Source: Gibbula magus (Eukaryota > Mollusca > Gastropoda > Trochida > Trochidae). From it: 64,000 bases of DNA. The stretch lies in contig OW388293.1 of NCBI GenBank assembly GCA_936450465.1, positions 85,768,134 to 85,832,133 of the forward strand. Direction: 5' to 3'. The notes below the pieces were generated by a model that was given only the letters and a program-made list of their open reading frames with translations, searched no databases and had not been told where the DNA came from. Each line of letters opens with the position of its first letter. Within the stretch, counting starts at the first letter, position 1. Below, one piece after another: positions 1-10,964 of the stretch. The position numbers and the translations under genes were made by a program.

Positions 1-411
1 ATGTCTCTCAATCTCCAACGGACATCTATGGCAGCTGCAATGAATGAATAACATTTGTAAACATGAACACCATATAAATACAAGGCAATGTTACCTGACA
101 TGCTCAACAGCACGGTCGGAAAAAGGAAAGATACCGACAAATGATTTGAACATGTAGCCATTACCGGGATACAAAGTTTTCTAAAAATACTATCAGAAGA
201 TATCATTCGTATAGAGTCAATCGGATCAGCAGTGTCGATATCTGTCCCATGGATGTCGTCATTCGGATAATCATTCATATCTTCAATGTCGATCTTTCAC
301 CAAGTGAAACATTATGAAATAAATCGCATAAACATTTCCTATGCTGAAGACTAAGCATAAATTAGATCGTCGTAGCTCATCAGGAACTGTATTTTTTGCA
401 AATCCGAAATA
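1..411. other. AT-rich sequence, no gene recognised
   Basis: No open frame of useful length, no clear splice-bounded exon and no repeat was recognised. The stretch runs into the dispersed repeat that begins near 412. Confidence 0.5.
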
Positions 412-762
412 AATTGTGACCTAATTTGGGGTAACGGGGTCACGAAATCTACAATTTAGAATCCTCATTAGCCAAGTAGTCCGAACACAACATTACAGCT
501 CTCGAGTCTTTTTAGAACTGGCAAAGAAAATGACAAAAGGTTTTTTGTTGTGACCCCTGTGACCTAATTTGGGGTTACGGCGTCATGAAATCTACAATTT
601 AGAATCCCCATTAGCCAAGGAGTCTGTACATAAAATTCCAGCTTTTTAGAGTCATTGCTTCTGGAGAAGAAACGTTTATGGACGGACAGATGGACGGACG
701 GATGGACGCCACGCTATGCCATAAGCCCATTGGGCCTTTCAGGCCTGATGAGCTAAAAAGTG
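412..762 (+). repeat. Dispersed repeat, two tandem head copies
   Basis: Two diverged copies of one block follow each other, starting near 412 and 547. Both contain GTGACCTAATTTGGGGT and then TCTACAATTTAGAATCC. The second continues through a GGACGGACAGATGGACGG-type GGAC stretch to a tail with CATTGGGCCTTTCAGGCC. A related copy lies on the opposite strand at 48770-49100, which shows this is a dispersed family. No coding capacity or transposase is visible, so the element class is unknown. The two short ORFs over its tail (611-908, both strands) are read as chance. Confidence 0.6.
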
Positions 763-900
763 GTCGTTTCCCAAAGACAATAACCCTAAAAAGGATCGTC
801 GTTTCCCAAAAACTAAACATAAAAAAGATTGTAGTTTCTCCACACCAAACCGAAAAAAAAGATGTTCGTTTCCCCACCACTAAACCTAAAGGAGTTCCCT
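763..900 (+). repeat. Imperfect ~36-bp tandem repeat, about 4 units
   Basis: The motif CGTTTCCC or a close variant recurs at about 764, 800, 833 and 869, each followed by an A-rich stretch. The units are strongly diverged. It directly adjoins the dispersed repeat and may be part of it. Confidence 0.5.
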
Positions 901-3141
901 ACCTTTAAAATAGTATGGGAACAGATTTCAGTGTTCACAATAAAAGACCCTTAGCAGGATGGCCGTAGGAAGAAGGACGACGGAAGCTCCTCTCATTGTT
1001 TTTTCCCTGCAACGTACCCAGCGGCCCCTAAGGTGCATTTGCAAGGAGCTTTGACTTGATACAAAATGGCGAGAGTCTTCAATCGTCGGTCGCTTCAGAG
1101 TTGTTTGTTTTAATTACTAGGAGAAAGGAGGGGTAAATCAAACTAGTTAATGTTTTTAAATTGAAGTTTTTAAGATGTAAAAATCAAATCTGAAAGAATA
1201 GTAGACTTCGTTAAGTAAAAAAGGATGACGAACAGATTCTATATTACCTCATTTAAGCAACTATGGGAAACGACATCAATAGTAAAAAAAAATTAACAAT
1301 CCACACAAACCCAAATTCAAGAATGGAAGCACATAATACTAGTGTTGACGCAAGTAACTTCACCCTTGCAGTCCAGTGTAAAATCACAGCTTCAAAGGTC
1401 TGGTATTTCAGTAGGTCGTATTCGAGACTCCCTTTGTTCTGAGTATTAGATTACAACAATAGTGGGCTGTACATGCTGGAGAATGTAATTATATTTGTTC
1501 ATCAGGAACCAGTCACATGATGCTGTCGGTGTCCCAAGTGGTTGTTGTCCTTAATGAAAACACCGAGCTATGGTAAAGGTAATGGAGCCGCCCGAGGAAT
1601 ATTTTAGTTTCTTAACATTGTGAATTGTTGACAACAAACATTGTTATTTCGAAGAATATTGTCTATTGGAAATGTGTCATATTTTCACAAAATTGTGAGT
1701 TTCTTTTTATGAGAATATTTGCAAATTCCTATCTGCCAGTGTTTATACTTTCTGGCGCCGCTGGCCTGTAACCAAGTTCTCAACACTGAAGCATGTCTGA
1801 GAATAGTAAGTTATAAAAGTTGCATAATAACTATTCCATGCTATAGATAGTTGACCGTTTATATATTTACACTAGATTGAACACTGTATGACCAAACAAA
1901 ACATTAACTCGTTTATTCTTCATAAACGTAATCAAATGTGTTTTTGTTATTGGTAAGTCAGCATAATGGTAAAGGGTGAGGGTTAGTATGATTTCAGTTG
2001 TCACCGATGTGGGTAAAAATAAAGAAATGTAATGTATCAAATACTAGAATAACTCGTTTAAGGATACAAAGCACATAATGCAATTTAATTTACCTTCCAC
2101 TGGTATCCATGTTATCACAACCTGCTTGTTACACCTTTCATCTCATTGTTACCTCATCTTCTTGTTTTTGTTATCTCATTACCATGCCAACATGTATCAT
2201 GTATATAACCTCTGTTTTTTCATCTCTCCCATATGCTTGATAACGGTACAAGGATCTTTACCGAAACGTCGCTATTTTTAATAAAGAAGTTGATCATCCG
2301 TAAAATAGTTGTCTTCTACATAATTCAATTGTTTTAAATGTTTAGTATTGATTTCTAAAATATAATACATGATTCTGATGTCTTTGTGAGAGCACCTCCA
2401 AACAATGAAGGTGACAGAATCCAAACGATATGTGTGGTAAGGTGAAAACGTCATGCCTTTTCACGTCATTTTTATATTAAATCATGTTGTTTGGATCAAA
2501 CGATTACATCTCAATCATTTCAATGAATACAACTAATCTTAATATACTTAATGTTCATAAGTAAGGCTTCAAATTATCGAAATATGTCAGCTCTAAAAAA
2601 TAATGAATAAATTAACGTTATCTGTATTCTTCTTTGTAAAAGCATATCGTCGTAATCAAGGACGTCCTATAAGCCTATCGTTCAGTTGACATATATATCT
2701 TATCACATGATAGGGACATTTATCTTGTCTCTGGGAGCATATTCAGAAACTGAAATTTAGCTTAGAGAAATGTATCAAGCCATCACTAGGCATTAGTGAA
2801 AAATCCAGAAGACTTCCAACTGTCCACCTTGGGAGATCCGTTATGAGTTTTATACCACTATACTCGGTGATAATAGACCCCAAGAGTGCTGTGACGTGCT
2901 GGGCTAAGTGTTATCACCCATAGAGCTATGTACTGCTGAGCCTTGCCAATGATGAATAATCAATTGTGACCCAGGATTTAAACAGTGAACACGCACAAAA
3001 CTGAACTCAATAACGTTGTCCGGAATATCTGTAGCATGTCCATTGCATGTGGCAGACAAGATAAAAAAAATTCTCATTCTGAAAGTGACATATCAATCGA
3101 AGTATGCCAACTAAGATAGTACCATGGAACTCATTCGAGTA
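901..3141. other. AT-rich sequence, no gene recognised
   Basis: No convincing exon, RNA gene or tandem repeat was recognised. The only ORF of note (2078-2281, plus) has a hydrophobic, unbiased composition and no family resemblance, and was not called. Confidence 0.45.
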
Positions 3142-3676
3142 TACACCTACTTGCAAAAGAAAGTATAGCACTCACTTGTTTTCGATTAATTCAATATTTT
3201 AAAGAAATGAGATGCATTTGATTACGGCACGATACAATAACACCTCTCGGCAATGGTTTGAATCACTTACTTGGAGACTATTTTATTTTGTAACTAAAAT
3301 ATCATTATTTAAAGAAGACAGGGGTAAGAAATGAAATTTACACCAACATAACCCCTACCATGTTCAAAATGTTGTTAATGTGTGCAGGACGAAGCACATT
3401 TATTGATTTTCACACAGAGTATCAGTTATGTGTCGATGAACAGTTGTGTTTTATCAAAATTAATTTGGGGGAATTTCAAAATTTAAATTTTTAATTTTAA
3501 TTTTAAAAATTTTAAACCGCGTAGAGGTATTCTTTGACTGTTTTAATGTTTTTGACTAATTTCCCAAACAAGCCCGTTTTTTAATACGACGTCGAAAACT
3601 CGAGATATTTGACTTTGAAAATTATACAAATGATAAATATAACTGAGCCATATACTTTCTTTTGCAAGTAGGTGTA
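3142..3676. mobile_element. MITE, Tc1/mariner-like, about 531 bp with 24-bp TIRs
   Basis: A 24-bp perfect terminal inverted repeat beginning CACCTACTTGCAAAAG starts at 3144 and is found as its reverse complement ending at 3674. Both ends are flanked by TA (3142-3143 and 3675-3676), the target-site duplication expected of the Tc1/mariner superfamily. The interior is AT-rich with no transposase ORF, so this is a non-autonomous element moved in trans. Superfamily assignment rests on the TA duplication and TIR layout only. Confidence 0.75.
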
Positions 3677-6600
3677 GTTCACGTCATGTAGATGGGTACT
3701 AATATTCTGAATGAGTTGGTCTTGAGATATACTTGTAATATACATAACATGGACATGGTTAACTATTTAACGTGGCTACAACATATTAACTAATAAACGT
3801 GGAATATGGTGCTATTGAAGGCATATGATTTAATAAAGTTATTACAATAAACTTGAATTGTCAATGAAATCAGCAATCAGAAATGCACTAAGTACCTTAA
3901 TGCTTTAAGGAAAGCAATACTTTGATTAACTATTAAGAATATAAAATATAAATGAATAAACCATATGAATACTATTAGTTGAATAAAATCGATAACCTGC
4001 ACATCCAGTGTGCATATTAATTGTCCATGTACGTATATGTATGTCCATCCGTTTTCTGTTTAGGGGTGTCAACCAGTTTTACGATGAGTATATTTTAAAG
4101 AAATGGTACGAAATACATTTCAGTTTCAAAGAGTGTTCATTGTTTCCTCTGGAAAGCTTTTACAACAAACCATCGTACAAATAGCATCAGTAGCTGTGAA
4201 CAGATGGCACAAAGCTTTAGTTTCATAGTAAATCACTTTTTCATAAAAGCTTTTTTTTCGGAAAGACTGTATTTGAGTACCACGTTCTTATACAAGCGTA
4301 GTTTAGAATAATGGCTTTACATTCCATGTTGTGTAATCTAATTACGATGCAGTTCCCCGTGTGAGTGTTGTTAAACACTAGGCGAGAATCAATACCTTCA
4401 CAGGCTGTGTTAATTGTTTGTAGACCTCCAAGAACTCAGTTTGAAATTACCAGAAGTGATTCACACAAATGCGCTGTTTCTCATGTTTCGGTCAATACAT
4501 GCACCTCCTCAGCATGGTTTTACTTCATTTATTGTCCATATCATGTTGATCAGTATCTGTTTGGTCAAAGTTTTCATTATATATTATACGTTCCTATGCA
4601 TATTTTCAAATTTGAACATACTGTTCGCACAACGAAAGACGGTTGTACAATCATAAATTATATCATGAACGGCTCATGCGCAAAGACTTATATATATATA
4701 TTTGTTGAATGTTAAATATGCACATACCATACATCAACTAATTTATGAAAGGAAACGTTTATGCTCTTTGATTGAGTCCTTTCATAGTATTGTTATTTAT
4801 TTCTTTTCCATATATGACTATTTCAAACAACCCATTCCCGATAAAACAAGAAGCAACACTATGGGTGTATCAGAACCATTAGGGAGCTTAAATAAATTCA
4901 CGAAGCGGTATCTTCAACGGGCGAGTACATGTAAGCAACCACTTATATAATGTTAACGTTAGGTCACAGAACAATTAGGTTAATGTGAGGTTAATTTGAA
5001 GCTGAATTGAGGTTATCTTTATCACTGTGTAATAAATGCTGACAAATTATTCCAAAACCACTAGCTGAAAATCAGTCATTCTGAACATTGTTGAAACTAT
5101 TAGTTGCGTTTCTGTTGAAAATATTACATATATGCACAGTGTGTTAGTGTTTACGATGTTTTTTCTCAACCTCTGGTAGAAGTACGTGGTTAGCGGCTGC
5201 GTTTAGTCTTTGATGAGATGTTCACAATTGTTCCGAAACTTTCCTCAACAATAAAGCAACCTGTGACTGACGTACATACACCAGGATTATTATCATTTCT
5301 CAAGGGAAGTGTTTGAAGTGTCGATGTCCTGTTTCCCATCAAGTTTTAATCAAATGAATGAATGAAATGAATATTGTAAGAAGGCACTTCATCCTATACT
5401 TACAAACCCAATCCACTCGGAAATAACTTTAGATTTTGATTACTGTATACATTGGTGTAATGTATTGTTTGCCATTTTGGTGAGGGGTGATTTTACTGTG
5501 AAAGGACACATGTGTATAGGGAATAGATGATCATAGAAAGGATCTTTATTCATTCACATGTAAAAGAAACATTCACACACAAAGAAATAACATCGTTTCG
5601 AAGATATGATAGCACTGTAGTATGTACAGTATAGGCATCACTATGGTTAAACACGCCACTCATCATTCAGTATCAGTTTGAACAATGTCTCAAAGTCCAA
5701 AAATAGTTTCCCTCCAACGACACAGTGCTTCAAATGGATAGCGTTATCACCCCCGGGAGCAAAGTTCACAGAACTATGATCAAATCACTCTAATGTTGTT
5801 CATAACTCCATTACGCAATGAGGACTTTCCAAACACAAACATGGTGAAGTATACACCCACGATCAGTGGTAGGCGAGTATCGGTCTACAACAACAAGTCG
5901 GGTGCTGGTTGGTTGGATGGCTATGGACGTGTGGAGTGTAGCATCTGTAGGCTGGAGCTGGGTGAACATAGCAAATATATAATCCAATAGGGAGATGGAA
6001 GGTATCACAAAGCTGACAGACAGACAGACAGACATATGTACATCCCTTGGTGACTGGACACACGCCGTTATCTGGCTACACACCTCACAACCATAGCAGC
6101 GTGCCACTGATTGAGGACGATGTCAAAGCGAGCATCTTCACAACACACACGCGGCGTGTGGTCCGGGTCCATGTTCGTCGAGCGCACAGTAATCCCAGGC
6201 TCGTAACAGCCTATACGAACTTCAGATCGGGGCTGCAAAATAATGGATTATGTTAGCTTGTATATTTACGCAAAGTTTCTGTTAAGTGAATTGCTCCTTC
6301 TTCGCGGTATCTTTCTACTAAAAAATACCATACTGACTTTAACGAATTGAAAAAGAAATGTAAAATGTTTAATATCTAAACTCTCATCTTATTTTCAGTT
6401 GAATTTTTGGTAGGCATTCAAGAGTTTAAATTCACTGTTTCCATTCATTCTTAATTTCAGATTCCACAATTCATTGCTACATCTTTTAGAAAACAATATC
6501 AATAGATTTCAACTGGCCCATGGGTTACAGATAGTATATTGGAAAACTTACAGTTACTCGGTACACCTAAAAAAACATATCCGAATGTTGAGAAATGTAA

Positions 6601-7822
6601 TGCCACATAGTGTGACGAATGTTAAAAAGGTGAACATTGTAGAAACGGACGGTTGCGTTAAATGTTCCATATCCCAATATTGTGATTCTACTCATCATGA
6701 TGAACACCTGACTGGTCAAAAGCTACTAAATACTTGTGAACACTCAGGTTGTCCCTCTCACTTGTAACCACTACCGGTCAGTAGTCATTGCGAAGCAGAA
6801 ACAGACATCACACCATCATTGCAACATATAAATATCGAATTCATATAAAGTTCACTTGAGAGTTTGAATACCGCTTTGACATCGTTCATTTTCCAGTGCA
6901 AACACACAAACTGACATTCTTATAATTTATTACGTTATTTCTCGTCATTACCTGTTTGATGAAACCTGTGGCACTCATCATGCTGAGCGAAGCGTAATAC
7001 AATCTAATATTTCAGGGACACGAGATCAGAGTTATCCGTCCTTTGAATAACGTCATGGCATGTGTTGTTGTGTAAACAACAGTCGGAATAGAAATATTTC
7101 ATTACCACGACTGCTCAAATCCGAATCTCGTTAGTTCATAATGGTTAGAGTGTGAGTATTTGCTTATCTAGTTTGCATAATTTGTATTCAGCCAGCGATC
7201 GTGAATGTCTTTCAGCTCAAGAATAGGCCTTGTGAATCGCCGAGTTCAACAGCAAACAGTTATGCGCGATATTTTATTGAAATGTTTTATCTATTTTAAC
7301 AATTAAGAAGGAAGTATGATATTGGGATTATGTTTTTCATTCAAATAAGTCGGTAATGGTAACCGTTTGAAATTTGCTAACAAAATCACGCTCAATCAGG
7401 AAAGAACGCTACAGTACCGTCGAACGTTGTCACGACCTGAAAGCGTTCACGCGAGTATGAACGATTGTCCAAGAGTTCTTGGAAAATAAACCGTGGAATT
7501 TTGATCACATGACCGCGCTCTCAGCCAACCAACGTTCGGGAATCCGTGTTAACTTCAAAGTAAGAAATTATTAGAGGTTAATTTAACCAGTAAATCCTCA
7601 ACGTAATCATTATTTACTTTTAAATACAACCTCAATAACTGTGATTCAAAATGGATCCAACTCGCTGTCTATATTTTCCGACAATATCTGAAAGTTTAAC
7701 AAGAACACGATATTTTAAACTTTTTGAATAGCACAATTATATAAATACTTCACTGAAAGGTCGGTTTTGCAATGATCAGTGTATGACTTACAGTTGTAAA
7801 TGTTAGTACGTGTCTGATATTT

Positions 7823-7824
<2 letters not shown>
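3677..7824. other. AT-rich sequence, no gene recognised
   Basis: No supported exon. A short CAGA run lies at about 6018-6035. ORFs at 4365-4950, 5793-6256 and 6474-6767 are short, mutually overlapping in several cases, lack a recognisable family and have no matching splice context, so they were not called. Confidence 0.4.

Positions 7825-7900
<76 letters not shown>
7825..7900. repeat. (TA)n microsatellite, about 76 bp
   Basis: Uninterrupted alternating TA runs to 7900. Such tracts can extrude cruciforms and are length-variable. Confidence 0.95.
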
Positions 7901-7904
<4 letters not shown>

Positions 7905-8165
7905 GTTAACATTGGTGATTTATGCCCCATATACTTCATACGTACCATAAAAGGGAAAAAGACAAAGCAGACCTTCCGCAAAACAACTTCTCAAGTATGA
8001 ACATACACATCGTTTCAGGTTATATGCTTACTCCTTCATCAGGCGTTCCCAGTAGTTCATAATAAGAAGATCTATCCAGGAAATCTTGTTTCCCTAAGCA
8101 TTTCACTTTAATATCATTCAAAGCGTTTAGCAGAATAAGAATCCAATAACATAATCTACTTTATA

Positions 8166-8384
8166 TTAAGGTAAACGAAACCTTAAGGAAGACATCTGCA
8201 TACGTACCATACAACGGAATAAGAATCCTAAAGCAACATCGACAGGGATGACAGCAACAATTTCACTTTTATTACAACACAGCATCTCTGCGCAGACAAC
8301 CGGATGATGAATGTTACTGGTCGCGTATCCCAGGGTTCCGTCACAGCATCCGGGTCGCTTGTATTCATCTGGGATCGTGGTCGT
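8166..8384 (-). CDS. Candidate cysteine-rich exon, unknown protein
   Basis: On the minus strand a pyrimidine-rich acceptor ending TTCGCTTCAG is followed at 8384 by a frame open for 72 codons to a TAA at 8166-8168. It includes RPGCCDGTLGYATSN, then a further cysteine and a CC pair, which is unusually cysteine-rich for chance AT-rich DNA. Two possible donors lie inside: GTAATA after a TGTT, and GTACGT after an ATG codon, so the true 3' end may be internal. The exon would start in phase 0, compatible with the phase-0 donor of the signal-peptide exon at 20355-20465 on the same strand, but a 12-kb intron is only conjecture. No family was recognised. Confidence 0.3.
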   Translation of the reverse strand, partial: TTTIPDEYKRPGCCDGTLGYATSNIHHPVVCAEMLCCNKSEIVAVIPVDVALGFLFRCMVRMQMSSLRFRLP

Positions 8385-9950
8385 CTGAAGCGAAATAAAA
8401 GAAACATGTCATCAAATTAGCGTCAGATTATAAACAATAATCAGCGGTGTACACTGCGTTTTCTATATCATTTAGCAACGTTTTAAGAATGTCATACCAT
8501 GGATGAAATCCTGATAGAAGAGGTGATACACGATCGATATGCGTTGGCCATTCAACTCACTATCTTTTATCGGTCTCAGACAAAGTATGCCCGAGTAAAC
8601 ATTTTCACTGTTACTTTCAAACTGTTGATGCATAGCAATCGGAGCCAGCACAATGTCTGACGGAGGGTAAGTCCTCGATGTAACTGTGTGTAAACATGTG
8701 AGGGTATTCCTGTGGAAAGATATCGGTTGAAGTTGCTAAGATTACAGGAGGAAATGAGGCGTCCAATGAGAAGTCAAGCGCTGAGGCAGTAAGAGTTGTT
8801 CTGATCGAAATATAAGAAGAGATATATTGAATATATAGAAAACACGACAAATGAAATAAAAAATACTTGTATGCACTCATTTGAAAACACTAGAGACCGT
8901 CCACTCTCTGATGTGGTGTAAACATGTAAAGTGAATGTGTGGAAACATGTAAGCGTATTCTAGTGGAAAGATATTTGTTGAAGTTTATTAGGTTACGTTG
9001 GGTAATGAGGCTACAAAGGAGAAACCACCAAGGGCCTAATGGCATGTGAGCAACATGCTGCACCGAACATTACACTAAAGGAATATTTATGGCTTATTTA
9101 TGGCATGTTTGATGCACCAATACGAATATACCGAATAACAGTCTGGTATTATAGATCATGTCAAAATGTCAAAACAATAAGTGGTAATTAATTTAAAGTT
9201 TATAGTCTAAGTCTCGATCGATTCCATATGCAACCTGACGTGATCAGTTGTTAGGAATTATATATCACCAGAATAACTAACATTTCCAACTAAGATTACA
9301 AATAGTGATGAAGCAAACCTAATTCTTATAAATTTTTGGATTTTTAGATGGATTATTTATAAATAATAAAAATTAAAATGATTTTAAAAAATAATTCTAT
9401 TGGGTGACTGGATATGTAAGATCAGAAAAATCAGAAGAATCTGAAAGATAAAATTGGTGAAAATTCAGAGTTTTTCGTTTCACGTTATGCACAACAAGCA
9501 AGATGACGGACAGTCGACGACAGAACTCGCACTTTAACCATATAACTAACTATCCATGACTTTGGTCTATTTGATAAAATGTAGAGTGTTTGTTCGTCTC
9601 CTCTATTCAACACAGCCAGCAGTTTATCGTCAGGGTAACTTAAGGACATAATATGGAAGCGTGCGTTCCTAGAAACCAACAAGAAAAGCCTTTAAAAAGG
9701 ATGTACATATAGCAAAATGGAGACTGCATTGTGGCCCGTTTTGGGATAAAAGCTTTTATTACTAATTAGACAATTAGATGTCCAATCTAAATGTCTCAAA
9801 TAAAAAAAAAATGTATCTCGATCGTTTAAGTTGTGTGACATAGGTATATATGTATTAACAATTTACATACATTATCAATTCATCAATAAAGTTCTATTAT
9901 ATATAATCGATCATTTGAAATTAATATAATGTATGCCTATTTTTCCTGAA
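8385..9950. other. AT-rich sequence, no gene recognised
   Basis: ORFs at 8617-8880 and 9485-9682 (minus) have no family resemblance or splice support. No repeat or RNA gene was recognised. Confidence 0.4.
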
Positions 9951-10262
9951 ACAACCCAGCAGGCACACGACGTTGTTACAACGTCGCATTTTGGTTGAAA
10001 TAATGTCGCGACGTCGCTCAACTATAAAGCGACGTCGTTTCAACGTCTCTTTTTTCGACGTCGAAACAAACTTACGTCGTTTCAACGTTGTTATTTTCGA
10101 CGTCGATAATATATTCGATATCAGACGTCGTTTCAACGTCGGTATTTTCGACGTCGATGTTATGTCGATATCTGACATCTCTTCAACGTTGTGATGTTCG
10201 ACGTCGATAATAAGTCTATTTGCGACGGCATTTCAACGTCTTCACAATCTACAACGACATCG
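9951..10262 (+). repeat. ACGTCG-rich palindromic minisatellite or element fragment
   Basis: The block opens with CCAGCAGGCACACGACG and then repeats variants of GACGTCGTTTCAACGT separated by a TTTTCGACGTCGA-type linker, roughly every 40-50 bp. The hexamer-scale motif GACGTC is itself palindromic, so both strands look alike; that is why ORFs appear on both strands at 9921-10194. I recall similar CAACGT/GACGTC arrays as dispersed repeats in other animal genomes. The right side ends just before the 104-bp palindrome, so the element may be truncated. Confidence 0.6.
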
Positions 10263-10272
10263 ATCATATAAC

Positions 10273-10376
10273 TTATGGGGTGCCAAACGGGACTTTAATC
10301 GCTATTTAGTAAGCTTACTAATTCGAATTAGTAAGCTTACTAAATAGCGATTAAAGTCCCGTTTGGCACCACATAA
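10273..10376. repeat. 104-bp near-perfect palindrome with no spacer
   Basis: The sequence is symmetrical about 10324/10325, centred on TTCGAA. Of 52 base pairs only one mismatches (10278 against 10371). The arm includes GCCAAACGGGACTTTAATCG and its reverse complement. With no loop it could form a 52-bp hairpin or cruciform. Candidate explanations are a fold-back MITE, two fused TIRs, or a fresh inverted duplication. Confidence 0.95.
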
Positions 10377-10811
10377 TAACTGCATTTATTAGCGATCGCA
10401 ATGGATTATGAGGCATATATTTCCAATCTTTATCCTTGATTAGAAGATATGAAGTCTATGGGGGCCTATACATCTAGGCGTCGTCGGACATATAAGATAT
10501 TACCAAGTTGAAACCATCATTGATATTCTTTAATTTTCCGTAATGAGTAATGTTATTTTAAAACATATAAATGTGCATGTACATTTAGTCTACAATCAAT
10601 GAAAATGTATTTGTGCACATATTTTTTTATTTGATTTAATGATTTTAACGAATGCTAGGCCTACTGTTACGAATTATTTTAATAGTTAACGGGGAATTTA
10701 TGTTTAAACAGATATTTAATTTATTTTGTATGCCCATGTATTTTAATCATTTAAGTATTTATCATTTGAGACTCTTTTCTAAAACGTAACAAATATTTGT
10801 GAAGCTGTTAC

Positions 10812-10886
10812 GTTTTCGCGCCAGCATAAAAGCTTATGACGTCATGTGTGCAACGATTACGTCACAAACCAAGTACTTTCGCCGCC
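10812..10886 (+). promoter_or_regulatory. Candidate promoter: E2F-, CRE- and YY1-like sites
   Basis: In a short span lie TTTTCGCGCC (E2F-like, about 10812), a perfect CRE TGACGTCA (10837-10844), a half-type TTACGTCA (10857-10864), and GCCGCCATGTTTG (10881-10893), which fits the YY1 pattern CGCCATNTT often found at start sites. The next bases open a reading frame that ends in a consensus splice donor. Factor names come from known binding consensus; activity is inferred. Confidence 0.4.
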
Positions 10887-10964
10887 ATGTTTGACGTCGC
10901 CGTATCTAGAGGGAATCTGTTTATGTTGCGTATTATGGACACTGTCGCCACTTCTCTTTCTGAG
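10887..10964 (+). CDS. Candidate first coding exon, 26 codons, phase-0 donor
   Basis: ATG at 10887 follows GCCGCC and opens 26 codons without a stop, ending TCTGAG before GTAAGT at 10965, a near-ideal donor. A second in-frame ATG lies at codon 17 (10935). The short peptide is not recognisable. A splice-bounded block lies downstream at 12210-12273 (acceptor TTTTGTTTTCAG, donor GTGTAA, 64 nt), but it gives a stop if joined in this phase, so the exon may be 5' UTR or the partner exon lies elsewhere. Confidence 0.35.

Noticed and set aside
5811..6107. Overlapping ORFs on both strands near the CAGA run
   Set aside because: No family, no splice signals and open on both strands, as expected for chance.
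9921..10194. Basic Arg/Lys-rich ORFs on both strands
   Set aside because: Produced by the palindromic ACGTCG repeat.
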